DNA from: Propionicimonas paludicola
GTDB taxonomy: Bacteria > Actinomycetota > Actinomycetes > Propionibacteriales > Propionibacteriaceae
Length of the DNA stretch: 64,000 bases
NCBI RefSeq assembly: GCF_002563675.1
Contig: NZ_PDJC01000001.1
Span: 1,984,001-2,048,000, forward strand
Direction: 5' to 3'
The notes under the pieces were generated by a model. It made no database searches. It had not been told where the DNA came from and was given only the letters and a program-made list of their open reading frames with translations. A program made the translations under genes and the position numbers. Positions 15,834-24,297 of the stretch are shown piece after piece. Numbering within the stretch: the stretch's first letter is position 1; every line of letters starts with the position of its first letter.

Positions 15834-17261
15834 ATGGAGAACTTGGCCTGGTTGGTGGTCGGGATCGTGCTCGGCGCGGTGGCGGTATGGGTGAGCTTGC
15901 GGGCGCTGGCCGGCAAGCAGAGCTCCGATGGCACCGCCGAGCTGGAGCGGCTGCGCGCCGAGGCGGCGCAGGCTCGCACCGAGACCGCGGTCGCTCGCGC
16001 CGAAGCCGCCGATGCCCGAGCCGCACTGGCCGGCGCCGAGGCCCAGCGGGACGCCGCCACCCAGCGGGCCGAGGAACTGGCCGGTGACCGGGAGCAGTTG
16101 GTCAACCAGTTCAAGGCACTGTCGGCGGAGGCCATCGAGGCCCAGGAGCGCAAGCTGGACGCGTCCGCCACGCTGCGGCATGAGAAGACCGAGCAGCTGC
16201 TGGCCCCGGTCAAGGAGAGCCTGGAGAAGTTCAACGACCGGATCACCGAGGTCGAGAAGCAGCGGGTGGCCATGGCCTCCGAGCTGCGCAGCCAGGTGAG
16301 CGAAGTGCGGCTCACCGGCGATTCGCTGCGCAAGGAGACCGCCGCTCTGGTGACGGCCCTGCGTAAGCCGCAGGTCCGCGGCGCCTGGGGCGAGCTGCAG
16401 TTGAAGCGGGTCGTCGAGCTGGCCGGCATGGTCGAGCACTGCGACTTCGAACTGCAGCAGACCACCCAGACCAGTGCGGGCGCGATCATCCGTCCCGATC
16501 TGAAGGTGATGCTCAGCGAGGACCGCTTCCTCTATGTCGACTCCAAGGTGCCGCTGAGCGCCTTCCTGGAGGCCAACGAGACCGACGACCCGGCCGAGAG
16601 GGCCCGGCTGCTGGGCACCTTCTCCCGCAATGTGCAGACCCACATCGACCAGCTCGGTCGCAAGGACTACTTCAAGGCCGCCGGCTCGACCCCGGAGTAC
16701 GTGGTGTTGTTCCTGCCCAGCGAGGCACTGGCCGCCGAGGCCTTCCAGCAGTCGCCCACCCTGCACGAGTACGCCAATGACCGCGGCGTGGTGATCGCCA
16801 CCCCGAGCACCCTGATCGGGCTGCTGAAGGCCACCGCCTACGCGTGGCGCCAGGCCGCACTTGCCGACTCCGCTCGCGAGGTGTTCGAACTGGGCCGCGA
16901 GCTGTACGACCGGCTGGGCAAGCTCGGCGCGAACTTCGACAAGGTGGGCCGGATGCTCAACGGCACCGTCAAGGCCTACAACGAGTCGGTCGGCTCGATC
17001 GAGAGCCGGGTGTTCCCGACGGCCCGCAAGCTGCGCGATCTGAAGGTCGTCGACAAGCAGCTGGACCCGGTCAACGCCATCGACGCCACCGCGCGCCAGC
17101 TGACCGCCCCCGAGTTGATCGAGGACGCCGCCGCAGTCACCCCGATGATCGGACGCAACCGCGGGCCGGAGGCAGAACTGACCACTGGGTCGGACCCGAT
17201 CCTCGATGCCATGCTGGCTGCCGAGAAGCCGACCACCGAGTCGGGAGTGCTCAGCGCCTGA
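15834..17261 (+). CDS. rmuC: DNA recombination protein RmuC
   Basis: A 475-residue protein. The N-terminus has one membrane helix (LAWLVVGIVLGAVAVWVSL), followed by a long alanine- and glutamate-rich coiled coil (residues about 35-150). The RmuC nuclease-like domain follows, with the conserved RGAWGELQLKRVVELAGM, DLKVMLSEDRFLYVDSKVPL and ATPSTLIGLLKATAYAW. RmuC limits rearrangement at inverted repeats, and the fold is related to restriction-enzyme-like nucleases. The ATG at 15834 starts directly before the membrane segment; the longer frame upstream looks non-coding. A DUF4287 gene follows 12 bp after the stop and is probably cotranscribed. Confidence 0.94.
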   Translation: MENLAWLVVGIVLGAVAVWVSLRALAGKQSSDGTAELERLRAEAAQARTETAVARAEAADARAALAGAEAQRDAATQRAEELAGDREQLVNQFKALSAEAIEAQERKLDASATLRHEKTEQLLAPVKESLEKFNDRITEVEKQRVAMASELRSQVSEVRLTGDSLRKETAALVTALRKPQVRGAWGELQLKRVVELAGMVEHCDFELQQTTQTSAGAIIRPDLKVMLSEDRFLYVDSKVPLSAFLEANETDDPAERARLLGTFSRNVQTHIDQLGRKDYFKAAGSTPEYVVLFLPSEALAAEAFQQSPTLHEYANDRGVVIATPSTLIGLLKATAYAWRQAALADSAREVFELGRELYDRLGKLGANFDKVGRMLNGTVKAYNESVGSIESRVFPTARKLRDLKVVDKQLDPVNAIDATARQLTAPELIEDAAAVTPMIGRNRGPEAELTTGSDPILDAMLAAEKPTTESGVLSA

Positions 17262-17273
17262 GTCAGGAGGGCC

Positions 17274-17564
17274 ATGTCGTTTCAGGCATATCTGGACAAC
17301 ATCGAAGACAAGACCGGGCTCACTCCTCGGCAGTTCCTCGAGCAGGCCACCGCAAAGGGTTTCGGGCCCGGCACCAAGGCCGCCGAGATCGTCGCCTGGC
17401 TGGCCGCTGACTACGGTCTGGGCCGTGGCCACGCGATGGCGCTGGTGCACGTGATCACCAAGGGATCGGCCATCGACCCGAAGCATGTGAACTCCGGCGG
17501 CAGCCACGCCGACGCGTCCGACACCCTCTGGCTGGACGGCAAGGCCACCAAGCCGACGCCGTGA
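17274..17564 (+). CDS. DUF4287 domain protein
   Basis: A 96-residue soluble protein with the family's features: SFQAYLDNIEDKTGLTPRQF, then GFGPGTKAAEIVAWLAADYGLGRGHAMALVHVI. Proteins of this group are small, helical and of unknown function, and are sometimes found fused to DUF5655. AGGAGGG lies directly upstream of the ATG with suitable spacing. It follows rmuC by 12 bp, so the two probably share a transcript. Confidence 0.88.
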   Translation: MSFQAYLDNIEDKTGLTPRQFLEQATAKGFGPGTKAAEIVAWLAADYGLGRGHAMALVHVITKGSAIDPKHVNSGGSHADASDTLWLDGKATKPTP

Positions 17565-17617
17565 CCAACGCCGGGGCGCTCCCCGAACCGGGACGACCCC
17601 GGTGACACAATGACTCG

Positions 17618-18859
17618 GTGAAGATCGATGCCGCAGCCGTTGAGGCCGCCGCCCGCCGCCTGGACGGTGTGGTCACCCGGACTCCCCTGCACCTGAACGA
17701 GCGGCTCAGCCAAGCCACCGGCGCCTACATCTGGCTCAAGCGCGAGGACCTGCAGCCGGTCCGGTCGTACAAGATCCGCGGTGCCTACAACCTGATCTCG
17801 CAGCTCTCCCCGGCTCAGCGCGAAGCCGGCGTGATCTGCGCCAGCGCCGGCAACCACGCCCAGGGCGTCGCCTTCGCCTGCGCCCGGCTCGGCATCCGCG
17901 GCCGGATCTTCGTCCCGTCCACCACTCCGCGGCAGAAGCGGCAGCGGATCATCGCCCTCGGCGAGGGCCTGATCGAGCTGGTGGTGACCGGCGACACCTA
18001 CGACGAGGCCGCGTCCGCCGCCGAAGCCGCTGCGGCTGCGTCCGAGGCCATCTTGGTGCCGGCCTTCGACCACCCGGACACCATCGCCGGGCAGGGCACG
18101 GTGGCCGCCGAGATCGTCGACCAGTTCGGCTACGCGCCGGACGCCCTGATCGTCCCAGTCGGTGGCGGCGGAATGATCTCCGGCTGCCTGGCCTGGCTCT
18201 CCGAGCGCCACCCCGAAACCACAGTGGTCGGCGCCGAGCCCGCCGAGGCCGCCTCGATGACGGCGGCGCTGGCCGCCGGCGGACCCGTCCGGCTCGACCG
18301 GATGGACACCTTCGTGGACGGCGCCGCCGTGCGCCGGGTCGGCGAAATCACCCACCGGATGGTGGCCGAGTTCGCTCCCGAGTTGTACTCGATCCCGACC
18401 GGGCGGATCTGCTCGGAGATGCTGGCGCTCTACCAGACCGAGGGCATCGTCAGTGAGCCGGCCGGCGCACTGGCCGCGGCTGCGCTGGGCCAGTACCAGC
18501 CCGAGCCCGGCTCGACCGTAGTGGTGATCATCTCCGGCGGCAACAACGACATCTCCCGCTACTCCGAGATCATCGAGCGATCCCTGGTCTTCGAGGGCCG
18601 CAAGCACTACTTCCTGGTGAACTTCCCGCAGGAGCCGGGCGCGCTGCGCCGCTTCCTGGACGAGGTGCTCGGCCCCGATGACGACATCACTCACTTCGAG
18701 TACGTGAAGCGGTCGAACCGGGAGACCGGTCCGGCCCTGGTCGGCATCGAGCTCGGCGACCCGTCCAGCTTGGGCGATCTGGTGGCCCGGCTGGACGCCA
18801 GCCCGATCACCTTCGAGTTCGTCTCCTCCGACAGCCCGTTCTACCGCTTCCTGATCTGA
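17618..18859 (+). CDS. ilvA: Threonine ammonia-lyase, biosynthetic type
   Basis: A 413-residue PLP enzyme that deaminates threonine to 2-oxobutanoate for isoleucine synthesis. The PLP lysine is in SYKIRGAYNL, phosphate is bound by VGGGGMISG, and SAGNHAQGVAFACARL is canonical. The C-terminal 85 residues (HYFLVNFPQEPGALRRFLDEVL onward to FEFVSSDSPFYRFL) form one ACT-like regulatory domain, so isoleucine feedback is expected. The GTG start at 17618 follows CACAAT, a possible -10 box, by six bases. The HNH gene begins one base after the stop. Confidence 0.94.
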   Translation: MKIDAAAVEAAARRLDGVVTRTPLHLNERLSQATGAYIWLKREDLQPVRSYKIRGAYNLISQLSPAQREAGVICASAGNHAQGVAFACARLGIRGRIFVPSTTPRQKRQRIIALGEGLIELVVTGDTYDEAASAAEAAAAASEAILVPAFDHPDTIAGQGTVAAEIVDQFGYAPDALIVPVGGGGMISGCLAWLSERHPETTVVGAEPAEAASMTAALAAGGPVRLDRMDTFVDGAAVRRVGEITHRMVAEFAPELYSIPTGRICSEMLALYQTEGIVSEPAGALAAAALGQYQPEPGSTVVVIISGGNNDISRYSEIIERSLVFEGRKHYFLVNFPQEPGALRRFLDEVLGPDDDITHFEYVKRSNRETGPALVGIELGDPSSLGDLVARLDASPITFEFVSSDSPFYRFLI

Positions 18860-18860
18860 G

Positions 18861-19244
18861 ATGGCCGCTCCCGTCCGTCGCACTCGTCGGGCTCGGGCAG
18901 CCCGTCGGCGCAGCCTGCGGCTGGCCGGACGCGACAACGACCTCACCAGCGAGCAGTGGCGAGCCCTGCAGGAGGCTTGGGGCGGCTGCGCCTACTGCGG
19001 CGCCCCCGGCACCTCGCTGCAGCGTGACTGTCTGCAGCCGGTGGCGCACGGCGGCCGCTACACGCTGACCAATGTGGTGCCGGCCTGCCCCACCTGCAAC
19101 GCCAGCAAGTCCGACACCGAGGTGACCGGCTGGCTGCGTCGCAAGCGCCTGGACGAGGCTGCCTTCCTGCTGCGGCAACGTGAGGTCAGCGCGGCTCTGG
19201 CGACTCGCTTCGCAGCCGTCAGTGACCCGTCTCCGGCCGGCTAG
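18861..19244 (+). CDS. HNH endonuclease-like protein
   Basis: A 127-residue protein with an HNH beta-beta-alpha metal fold. Zinc ligands are CAYCG (first pair) and CPTCN (second pair). The core is RDCLQPVAHGGRYTLTNVVPAC, with N in the expected place. The residue that is normally the first His (DH) is Cys here (DC), and a His occurs later at VAHGG. I think this substitution is shared by a small actinobacterial subfamily, so nuclease activity is uncertain. The ATG starts one base after ilvA's stop, so the genes are cotranscribed. The N-terminus is arginine-rich. Confidence 0.8.
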   Translation: MAAPVRRTRRARAARRRSLRLAGRDNDLTSEQWRALQEAWGGCAYCGAPGTSLQRDCLQPVAHGGRYTLTNVVPACPTCNASKSDTEVTGWLRRKRLDEAAFLLRQREVSAALATRFAAVSDPSPAG

Positions 19245-19771
19245 ACCCGAAAGGAATGCCGGACGCAGAGGACGCCCTCGCCACCGGCGAAGGTCACCCC
19301 CGGAACGGTGAAGTCCCTGGTCACCTCGGCGAAGCCGAAGGGCTCGTGGAGTGCGAGCGAGGCCGGGTTGCTGGCCGCCGCGAAGTACCAGCTGCAGTCG
19401 GTCCGGGCGTCCAGCCAGTCCAGCCGGGCCTGCACCAGCCGGCGACCCAGACCCTGGCGTCGGCGCGCCGGATCCACCAGCAAGCCGGTGAGGTACCAGC
19501 CGTCAGTCACCACGTGCGCCAGGCTCTGATCGACCGAGAGCCAGCGGGCCGCGGCATGCCCGGCGACAACTCCGTCCACCTCGGCCACCACCAGATGCGC
19601 TTCGGGATCCTCCAGATCGACGGCCAGCCGTCCGAACCAGGCGTCCAGCTCGCCGCCGTTGCGGTGCTGGGAGAGCGCCGCGCAGGCGGGCAGGTCGCCG
19701 GCACGGGCCGGCCGAATCAGGGCATCGACGCTCGACCCGTGAGCGTCGGGGGCGAAAGGCGCGAACAGCAT
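19241..19771 (-). CDS. GNAT family N-acetyltransferase
   Basis: A 176-residue acetyltransferase with the acetyl-CoA loop DPARRRQGLGRRLVQARLDWL and the closing WYFAAASNPASLALHEPFGFAEV. The start ATG overlaps the ispH stop as TGATG, so it is the second gene of a two-gene unit and probably cotranslated. Its 3' end overlaps the opposing HNH gene by 4 bp. I cannot assign a substrate; nothing links it clearly to isoprenoid synthesis. Confidence 0.87.
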   Translation of the reverse strand: MLFAPFAPDAHGSSVDALIRPARAGDLPACAALSQHRNGGELDAWFGRLAVDLEDPEAHLVVAEVDGVVAGHAAARWLSVDQSLAHVVTDGWYLTGLLVDPARRRQGLGRRLVQARLDWLDARTDCSWYFAAASNPASLALHEPFGFAEVTRDFTVPGVTFAGGEGVLCVRHSFRV

Positions 19772-20727
19772 CAGCGACGGGCCCGGAGGTCCTTGCGCAG
19801 TTCGGGCGGCAGGGCGAAAGTCAGGCTCTCCTCGGTGAGCCGCTCCTCGACCGCGGCCGGGAAGCCCTGGCTCTGCAGGTAGTCCAGGACGCCTTGCACC
19901 AGGTCGTCCGGCACCGAGGCGCCTGAGGTGACGCCGACCGAGTTCACTCCGACCAGCCAGGACGGATCGATCTCGGAGGCGTTGTCGACCCGGTAGGACG
20001 CCTTCGCGCCCGCTTCCAGGGCCACCTCGACCAGCCGGACCGAGTTGGACGAGTTCTGGGAGCCGACCACGATCACCAGATCGGAGTGCCGGGCGATCTG
20101 CTTGACCGCCTGCTGCCGGTTCTGGGTGGCGTAGCAGATGTCGTCGCTGGGCGGATCGATCAGGTTCGGGAACCGCTCGCGGAGCCGAGTGACCGTCTCG
20201 GCGGTCTCGTCCACGCTCAGGGTGGTCTGAGTCAGCCAGGCCACCTTGTCCGGGTCGGCGACGTCCACCCCGTCCACATCGGAGGGGTGTTGGACCAGCT
20301 GAATGTGCTCGGGAGCCTCGCCCGTGGTGCCCTCGACCTCTTCATGGCCGGCGTGACCGATCAGCAGGATCTGGACGCCCTGGCCGGCGAACCGCTTGGC
20401 CTCGTGATGCACCTTGGTGACCAGCGGGCAGGTGGCGTCGATCGTCTTCAGGCCTCGGGCTTCGGCCTCGGCATGGACGGCCGGCGAGACGCCGTGCGCG
20501 GAGAAGACCACCGTGGAGCCGGTCGGAACCTCGTCCAGTTCCTCGACGAAGATGGCGCCGCGGGCTTCGAGGTCCTCAACGACGTGCCGGTTGTGCACGA
20601 TCTGCTTGCGGACGTACACCGGCGGCCCGTAGACGTCCAGGGCACGCTCGACGGTGATCACCGCGCGGTCGACACCGGCGCAGTAGCCACGTGGCGCAGC
20701 GACGACGACACTCTTGGTTTCGGGCAC
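19771..20727 (-). CDS. ispH: 4-hydroxy-3-methylbut-2-enyl diphosphate reductase
   Basis: A 318-residue [4Fe-4S] enzyme (LytB/IspH), the last step of the MEP pathway, producing IPP and DMAPP. The cluster cysteines are in [23 protein letters not shown] and the later CYATQNRQ. The active-site motif is [10 protein letters not shown], with [17 protein letters not shown] toward the end. The GTG start at 20727 has TAGACT six bases before it. In M. tuberculosis ispH neighbours xseA/xseB; here xseA starts 1.6 kb away. Confidence 0.96.
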   Translation of the reverse strand: MPETKSVVVAAPRGYCAGVDRAVITVERALDVYGPPVYVRKQIVHNRHVVEDLEARGAIFVEELDEVPTGSTVVFSAHGVSPAVHAEAEARGLKTIDATCPLVTKVHHEAKRFAGQGVQILLIGHAGHEEVEGTTGEAPEHIQLVQHPSDVDGVDVADPDKVAWLTQTTLSVDETAETVTRLRERFPNLIDPPSDDICYATQNRQQAVKQIARHSDLVIVVGSQNSSNSVRLVEVALEAGAKASYRVDNASEIDPSWLVGVNSVGVTSGASVPDDLVQGVLDYLQSQGFPAAVEERLTEESLTFALPPELRKDLRARR

Positions 20728-20733
20728 GATGGC

Positions 20734-20739
20734 AGTCTA
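20734..20739 (-). promoter_or_regulatory. -10 box TAGACT of leaderless ispH
   Basis: On the minus strand TAGACT ends six bases before the GTG start codon at 20727. No ribosome-binding site is present. Confidence 0.55.
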
Positions 20740-20798
20740 GTTGGGCGGCTCGACCGACCTCGACCCGCCCCCGCAGACCTGCCTAGCCCGATCCCTCC

Positions 20799-20807
20799 TG
20801 TGGATAA
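20799..20807 (-). promoter_or_regulatory. Perfect DnaA box between ispH and a lipoprotein gene
   Basis: TGTGGATAA reads as the consensus TTATCCACA on the minus strand. It is a single copy in a 180-bp gap and is followed by the imperfect palindrome CGAAC-TT-GTTCG. It is not an origin, as no dnaA/dnaN or box cluster is near. It could be a DnaA-titration or regulatory site, or chance. Confidence 0.35.
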
Positions 20808-20908
20808 CTGAACGAACTTGTTCGACTCTGGGGACAAGTCGCCGAACGCTCTATTCCTCACTCTGCGAATCTGCGAAACTCGGCTCACCTCGCCCCAGGA
20901 GGCTGCCG

Positions 20909-21499
20909 ATGATCCGGTCACGCATCGTCGTACTCGCCGCGGGCTGTCTGCTGCTCGTCGCCTGCACCGCGACTCCGAGGCCTTCCTCACCTGCCCCGTC
21001 CAGCCCGTCACCGACGTACAGCTGCACTCCCGAAGCCGGTGGCACCGCCTACGAGTGCTCGGCTTTCGACTACGAGCAGATGCTGGCCAAGGACAAGCTG
21101 TACGCCGAGGCCGAGGCGGTCTACCGGAAGTTCTTCGCCGAGAATGTCCGGATCTACGTGGTCGGCGGCATAACCGAGCCAACTGCTGCCCTGGATGAGA
21201 CGACGACCGGGCGCTTCCAGTCGGACTCGATGAAGCTCTACCGCGCGCTGCACCAACGCCGAGCAAAGATCGTCGAAGGTCGTCCTCATCTGGCCTCCCT
21301 CGCCCGCCTTCCCGGGGTCTCGCGCGAAGGATCAGTCGCGACCCTGGCCGCCTGCGTTGACTCAACGAGTGTTCTCTTGCGAGGCGATGCCGGCTACGAG
21401 TCTCGTGGCCTTGTCATCAGCGAAAGGCTGTACTTCACCCGAAGCGGCACCAGCCTGAAGATCCAGAGTTCCCAGTGGAAGGAGCTGACGTCGTGCTGA
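20909..21499 (+). CDS. Exported lipoprotein of unknown function
   Basis: A 196-residue protein. It begins MIRSRIVVLAAGCLLLVAC, a lipoprotein signal peptide with lipobox LVAC, followed by a Ser/Pro linker of about 20 residues. The mature part is helical then mixed (DYEQMLAKDKLYAEAEAVYRKFF), resembling actinobacterial surface lipoproteins with an NTF2-like or SnoaL-like fold; I do not claim a family. AGGAGG lies six bases before the ATG. The next gene overlaps its stop, so the two exported proteins are made together. Confidence 0.8.
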   Translation: MIRSRIVVLAAGCLLLVACTATPRPSSPAPSSPSPTYSCTPEAGGTAYECSAFDYEQMLAKDKLYAEAEAVYRKFFAENVRIYVVGGITEPTAALDETTTGRFQSDSMKLYRALHQRRAKIVEGRPHLASLARLPGVSREGSVATLAACVDSTSVLLRGDAGYESRGLVISERLYFTRSGTSLKIQSSQWKELTSC

Positions 21500-22293
21500 G
21501 AACCCGAATCCTGACCGCAGCCATGCTGACAGGTGCCCTCCTTGCGGCCGTCCCAATGGCGCCAGCGCTAGGCGACGGATCGCCGAACCCTCGGCCATCG
21601 GTTGGCGTGGACGACGGCTACATCGAGGGCTCGACAGGCATCGGCCAGAAGGACCCATCCAAGCCCTCCAAACCCAATCCCCCGGTCGAACACCACCCAC
21701 CCGCCGACTCCAACCCGGAGGACTCCCTCGAGGGCCTCGACCCGGCGCTGCGCGCACAGATCCAGCAATGCCTGCGGGACAACCCCAGCGACCTCTGCTA
21801 CGAGGGACTGGTCAGCTCCGTCGACGTATCGGCCGTGGCCCGTGAGGTGGTCGCCCGACTGCACCTGCCCGATCCCACCCCTCGGTTCGGTCCCGATCCG
21901 GACGCCAATGAGTGGCACATGCTGGCGGTCGGCTACCCGCTGTGGCTGTGGACGTCCGGGCCGACCCGGCTGACCACCACGGCGACCCGCTACGGCCTGA
22001 GCTTCACGCTCACCGCCACCTGGCAGGACACCCGCTTCGAGTTCGGCGACGGACACAGCCTGACCTGCCGCTCGACCAGCCCCTACCCAGCCGCCACGAA
22101 GCCCGGCACGCCGTCCCCGACCTGCGGCTACACCTACCAGAAGGTCTCGCCGGCCGCCGGCTACACCGTCCGGGCGCACACCAACTGGCGGGTCGACTGG
22201 GCCGCCGCGGGCCAGTCCGGCAGCCTGGACACCACCTACACCGGGAGCCGAACCGTCCAGGTCGGCGAGCTGAGTGCTCTGATCGTGAGGTAG
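21493..22293 (+). CDS. Secreted protein coupled to the lipoprotein gene
   Basis: A 266-residue product with an N-terminal signal peptide (RILTAAMLTGALLAAVPMAPALG) and a Pro-rich linker (SKPSKPNPPVEHHPPAD). The folded C-terminal region has beta segments (RYGLSFTLTATWQDTRFEFGDGHSLTC) that recall PKD-type domains with the FGDG turn. The GTG start at 21493 has AAGGAG nine bases before it and overlaps the preceding stop by seven bases. Probably an extracytoplasmic partner of the lipoprotein; the role is unknown. Confidence 0.78.
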   Translation: MLRTRILTAAMLTGALLAAVPMAPALGDGSPNPRPSVGVDDGYIEGSTGIGQKDPSKPSKPNPPVEHHPPADSNPEDSLEGLDPALRAQIQQCLRDNPSDLCYEGLVSSVDVSAVAREVVARLHLPDPTPRFGPDPDANEWHMLAVGYPLWLWTSGPTRLTTTATRYGLSFTLTATWQDTRFEFGDGHSLTCRSTSPYPAATKPGTPSPTCGYTYQKVSPAAGYTVRAHTNWRVDWAAAGQSGSLDTTYTGSRTVQVGELSALIVR

Positions 22294-22319
22294 CTCCGGC
22301 TTTGGTCGGCCCGGACCGC

Positions 22320-22325
22320 TAGCGT
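22320..22325 (+). promoter_or_regulatory. -10 box TAGCGT upstream of xseA
   Basis: TAGCGT ends six bases before the ATG at 22332, fitting a leaderless xseA message. Confidence 0.45.
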
Positions 22326-22331
22326 GGCCCC

Positions 22332-23552
22332 ATGCCGTTGCCCAGCAGCCCCGAACAGCCGCAGCCATTGCGGGTGGTGCTGCAGGCCACCAAGGACTGG
22401 GTCGAGCGACTCAACCCGATCTGGGTGGAGGGCCAGCTGATCGAGATCAAGCGACGTACCGGCCCCACCCAGTTCCTGACAATGCGGGACACGCTTGGCG
22501 AGTTCTCGGTGACGGTCTCGACCAGCCAGGTGGTGCTGGACGCGGCCGGCCCGCTCACCGAGGGCACCGTGGTCGCCGCCCTGATCAAGCCGACGATCTG
22601 GACGAAGTCGGGCAGCCTCACCTTCCAGTGCAGCGAGCTGCGTCCGTCCGGCGAGGGACGCCTGCTGGCCGCCATCGAGCAGCGCAAGCGGATGCTCCAG
22701 GCCGAAGGGCTGTTCGACCCGGCTCGCAAGCGCCGGCTGCCGTTCCTGCCCCGCCGAATCGGGCTGATCACCGGGGCCGGCAGCGCGGCCGAGCGAGACG
22801 TCCTGGAGAACGTCCGACGCCGCTGGCCGGCCGCCGTCATCGAGGTCCGGCACAGCCTGGTCCAGGGCCAGGCAGCGGTCGAGCAGCTCATCGATGCGTT
22901 GCGCGGCCTGGAGGCCGCCCCCGAGGTGGATGTCATCATCATCGCCCGCGGCGGTGGCTCGCTGGAGGACCTGCTGCCGTTCAGCGACGAGGGCCTGGTT
23001 CGGGCCGTCTTCGCGTGCCGGACGCCGGTGGTCAGCGCGATCGGCCACGAGACCGACACTCCGATTCTCGATCTGGTCGCCGACCTGCGAGCGTCGACCC
23101 CCACCGATGCGGCCAAGCGGGTGGTGCCGGATGCGGCCGCGGAGTCGGAGAAGCTGGCCGCGGCGCGTCGGCAGTTGGAGCTGGCCATCGGCAACCGGAT
23201 CCACAACGAGCTGCGCCGGCTGGACGAGCTACGCAGCCGTCCGGTGTTGCGCGACCCGACTGCCGCACTGGCCGGCCACTACGAGCGGCTCGGCCAGACC
23301 CGGGAGCGACTGGGCCGGGCGATCGCCGCTCGGGTGCGCGAGGAGTCGCTCGGGCTCACCCACACCATCGACCGGATCCGCGGGCTCTCCCCACGGGCCA
23401 CCCTGCAGCGCGGCTATGCGATCCTCGCCGACGCCGACGGCACCACCATCGACCGGGTCGCCGCGGCCCGCGCCGGCCAAGAACTCAGCGCCCGGTTGGC
23501 CGACGGCCGCCTGGACCTCACCGTCACCGAACTGCATCAGGAGCAGCCATGA
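22332..23552 (+). CDS. xseA: Exodeoxyribonuclease VII large subunit
   Basis: A 406-residue catalytic subunit of ExoVII, which degrades single-stranded DNA into short oligonucleotides. The N-terminal OB fold covers residues about 10-110 (VWVEGQLIEIKRRTG...SGEGRLLAAIEQRKRML). The catalytic domain carries RRIGLITGAGSAAERDV, VDVIIIARGGGSLEDLLPFSDE and ISAIGHETDTPILDLVAD-like sequence with its conserved DLRASTPTDAA. A coiled-coil region follows. The xseB start overlaps its stop in ATGA, the usual arrangement for this pair. Confidence 0.96.
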   Translation: MPLPSSPEQPQPLRVVLQATKDWVERLNPIWVEGQLIEIKRRTGPTQFLTMRDTLGEFSVTVSTSQVVLDAAGPLTEGTVVAALIKPTIWTKSGSLTFQCSELRPSGEGRLLAAIEQRKRMLQAEGLFDPARKRRLPFLPRRIGLITGAGSAAERDVLENVRRRWPAAVIEVRHSLVQGQAAVEQLIDALRGLEAAPEVDVIIIARGGGSLEDLLPFSDEGLVRAVFACRTPVVSAIGHETDTPILDLVADLRASTPTDAAKRVVPDAAAESEKLAAARRQLELAIGNRIHNELRRLDELRSRPVLRDPTAALAGHYERLGQTRERLGRAIAARVREESLGLTHTIDRIRGLSPRATLQRGYAILADADGTTIDRVAAARAGQELSARLADGRLDLTVTELHQEQP

Positions 23553-23752
23553 GCAAGCCAGCCCCACCCAGCTATGAAGAGGCCCGCGATCAGCTGGTCG
23601 AGATCCTGCACAAGCTGGAGTCCGGCGCGGTGCCGTTGAGCGAGTCGATGGCCTTGTGGGAGCGCGGCGAAGAGCTGGCGGCCATCTGCCAGAACTGGCT
23701 GGACGGCGCCAAAGCCAAGATCGAGGCGGCCCGGCCGAAGGCCGACAGCTGA
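23549..23752 (+). CDS. xseB: Exodeoxyribonuclease VII small subunit
   Basis: A 67-residue protein with SYEEARDQLVEILHKLESG and LSESMALWERGEELAAICQ, the standard XseB helical hairpin. It binds the XseA C-terminal coil. The start overlaps xseA's stop and its own stop overlaps the next gene's start (TGATG). The next gene therefore belongs to the same operon. Confidence 0.96.
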   Translation: MSKPAPPSYEEARDQLVEILHKLESGAVPLSESMALWERGEELAAICQNWLDGAKAKIEAARPKADS

Positions 23753-24294
23753 TGCGGTTCGTCATAGCCCCCGGTTATCTCGACTCCGACGAGGGCCACT
23801 GGCAGACCTTGTGGCAGCGCGAGTGGGGAGCTCAGGCCGTCCGCACCGCACCGAGCTCGTGGGACGAGCCGGAGTTCGAGGACTGGCAGGCTGCTCTGGA
23901 TGCGGCCATCGAGCCCGGCTCGGTGATCGTCGCGCACAGCCTGGGTTGTCTGGCCACCCTGGCCTGGCTGGACCGCCATCCCGGAGTCGCCGCGGGCGCT
24001 TTCCTGGTGGCCGTCCCGGACGCCGGACGCCCGGATTTCCCCGAGACGAGTCGCGGCTTTGCTCGTCCGACCACACCGGTGGCCGACCCGGTGCTGATGG
24101 TCGGTTCGACCGACGACCCCTACGCCGACTGGCCGTTCACCCAACAGACCGCTGCACTGCTGGGCGTCCGCCTGGTCGAGGTTCGCGGCGGTGGCCACCT
24201 CAGCACGGCATCGGGACGCGGACCCTGGCACGAGGGACGCGCCCTCCTCGACGAGTTCGTCACCGGCCTGTCGCTCACCGAACCGCACCCCTAG
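23752..24294 (+). CDS. RBBP9/YdeN-like alpha/beta hydrolase
   Basis: A 180-residue serine hydrolase-like protein. It begins RFVIAPGYLDSDEGHWQTLW. The nucleophile elbow is AHSLGCLATLAWL, with Ser in Gly/His-x-Ser-x-Gly context; the acid is in VGSTDDPYADW and the histidine in RGGGHLSTASG. All three triad positions are present. Members are esterases of unclear natural substrate. The start overlaps the xseB stop by one base, so it is cotranslated with ExoVII, although no functional link is evident. Confidence 0.9.
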   Translation: MRFVIAPGYLDSDEGHWQTLWQREWGAQAVRTAPSSWDEPEFEDWQAALDAAIEPGSVIVAHSLGCLATLAWLDRHPGVAAGAFLVAVPDAGRPDFPETSRGFARPTTPVADPVLMVGSTDDPYADWPFTQQTAALLGVRLVEVRGGGHLSTASGRGPWHEGRALLDEFVTGLSLTEPHP

Positions 24295-24297
24295 CGA

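Noticed and set aside
14393-16489. N-terminal extension of the M18 aminopeptidase by 267 residues.
   Set aside because: The extension is antisense to rmuC and Ser/Arg-rich; the ATG at 15688 gives the family's usual length.
20809-20825. LexA (SOS) box near the DnaA box.
   Set aside because: GAAC and GTTC are separated by two or six bases rather than the four needed for the actinobacterial SOS box.
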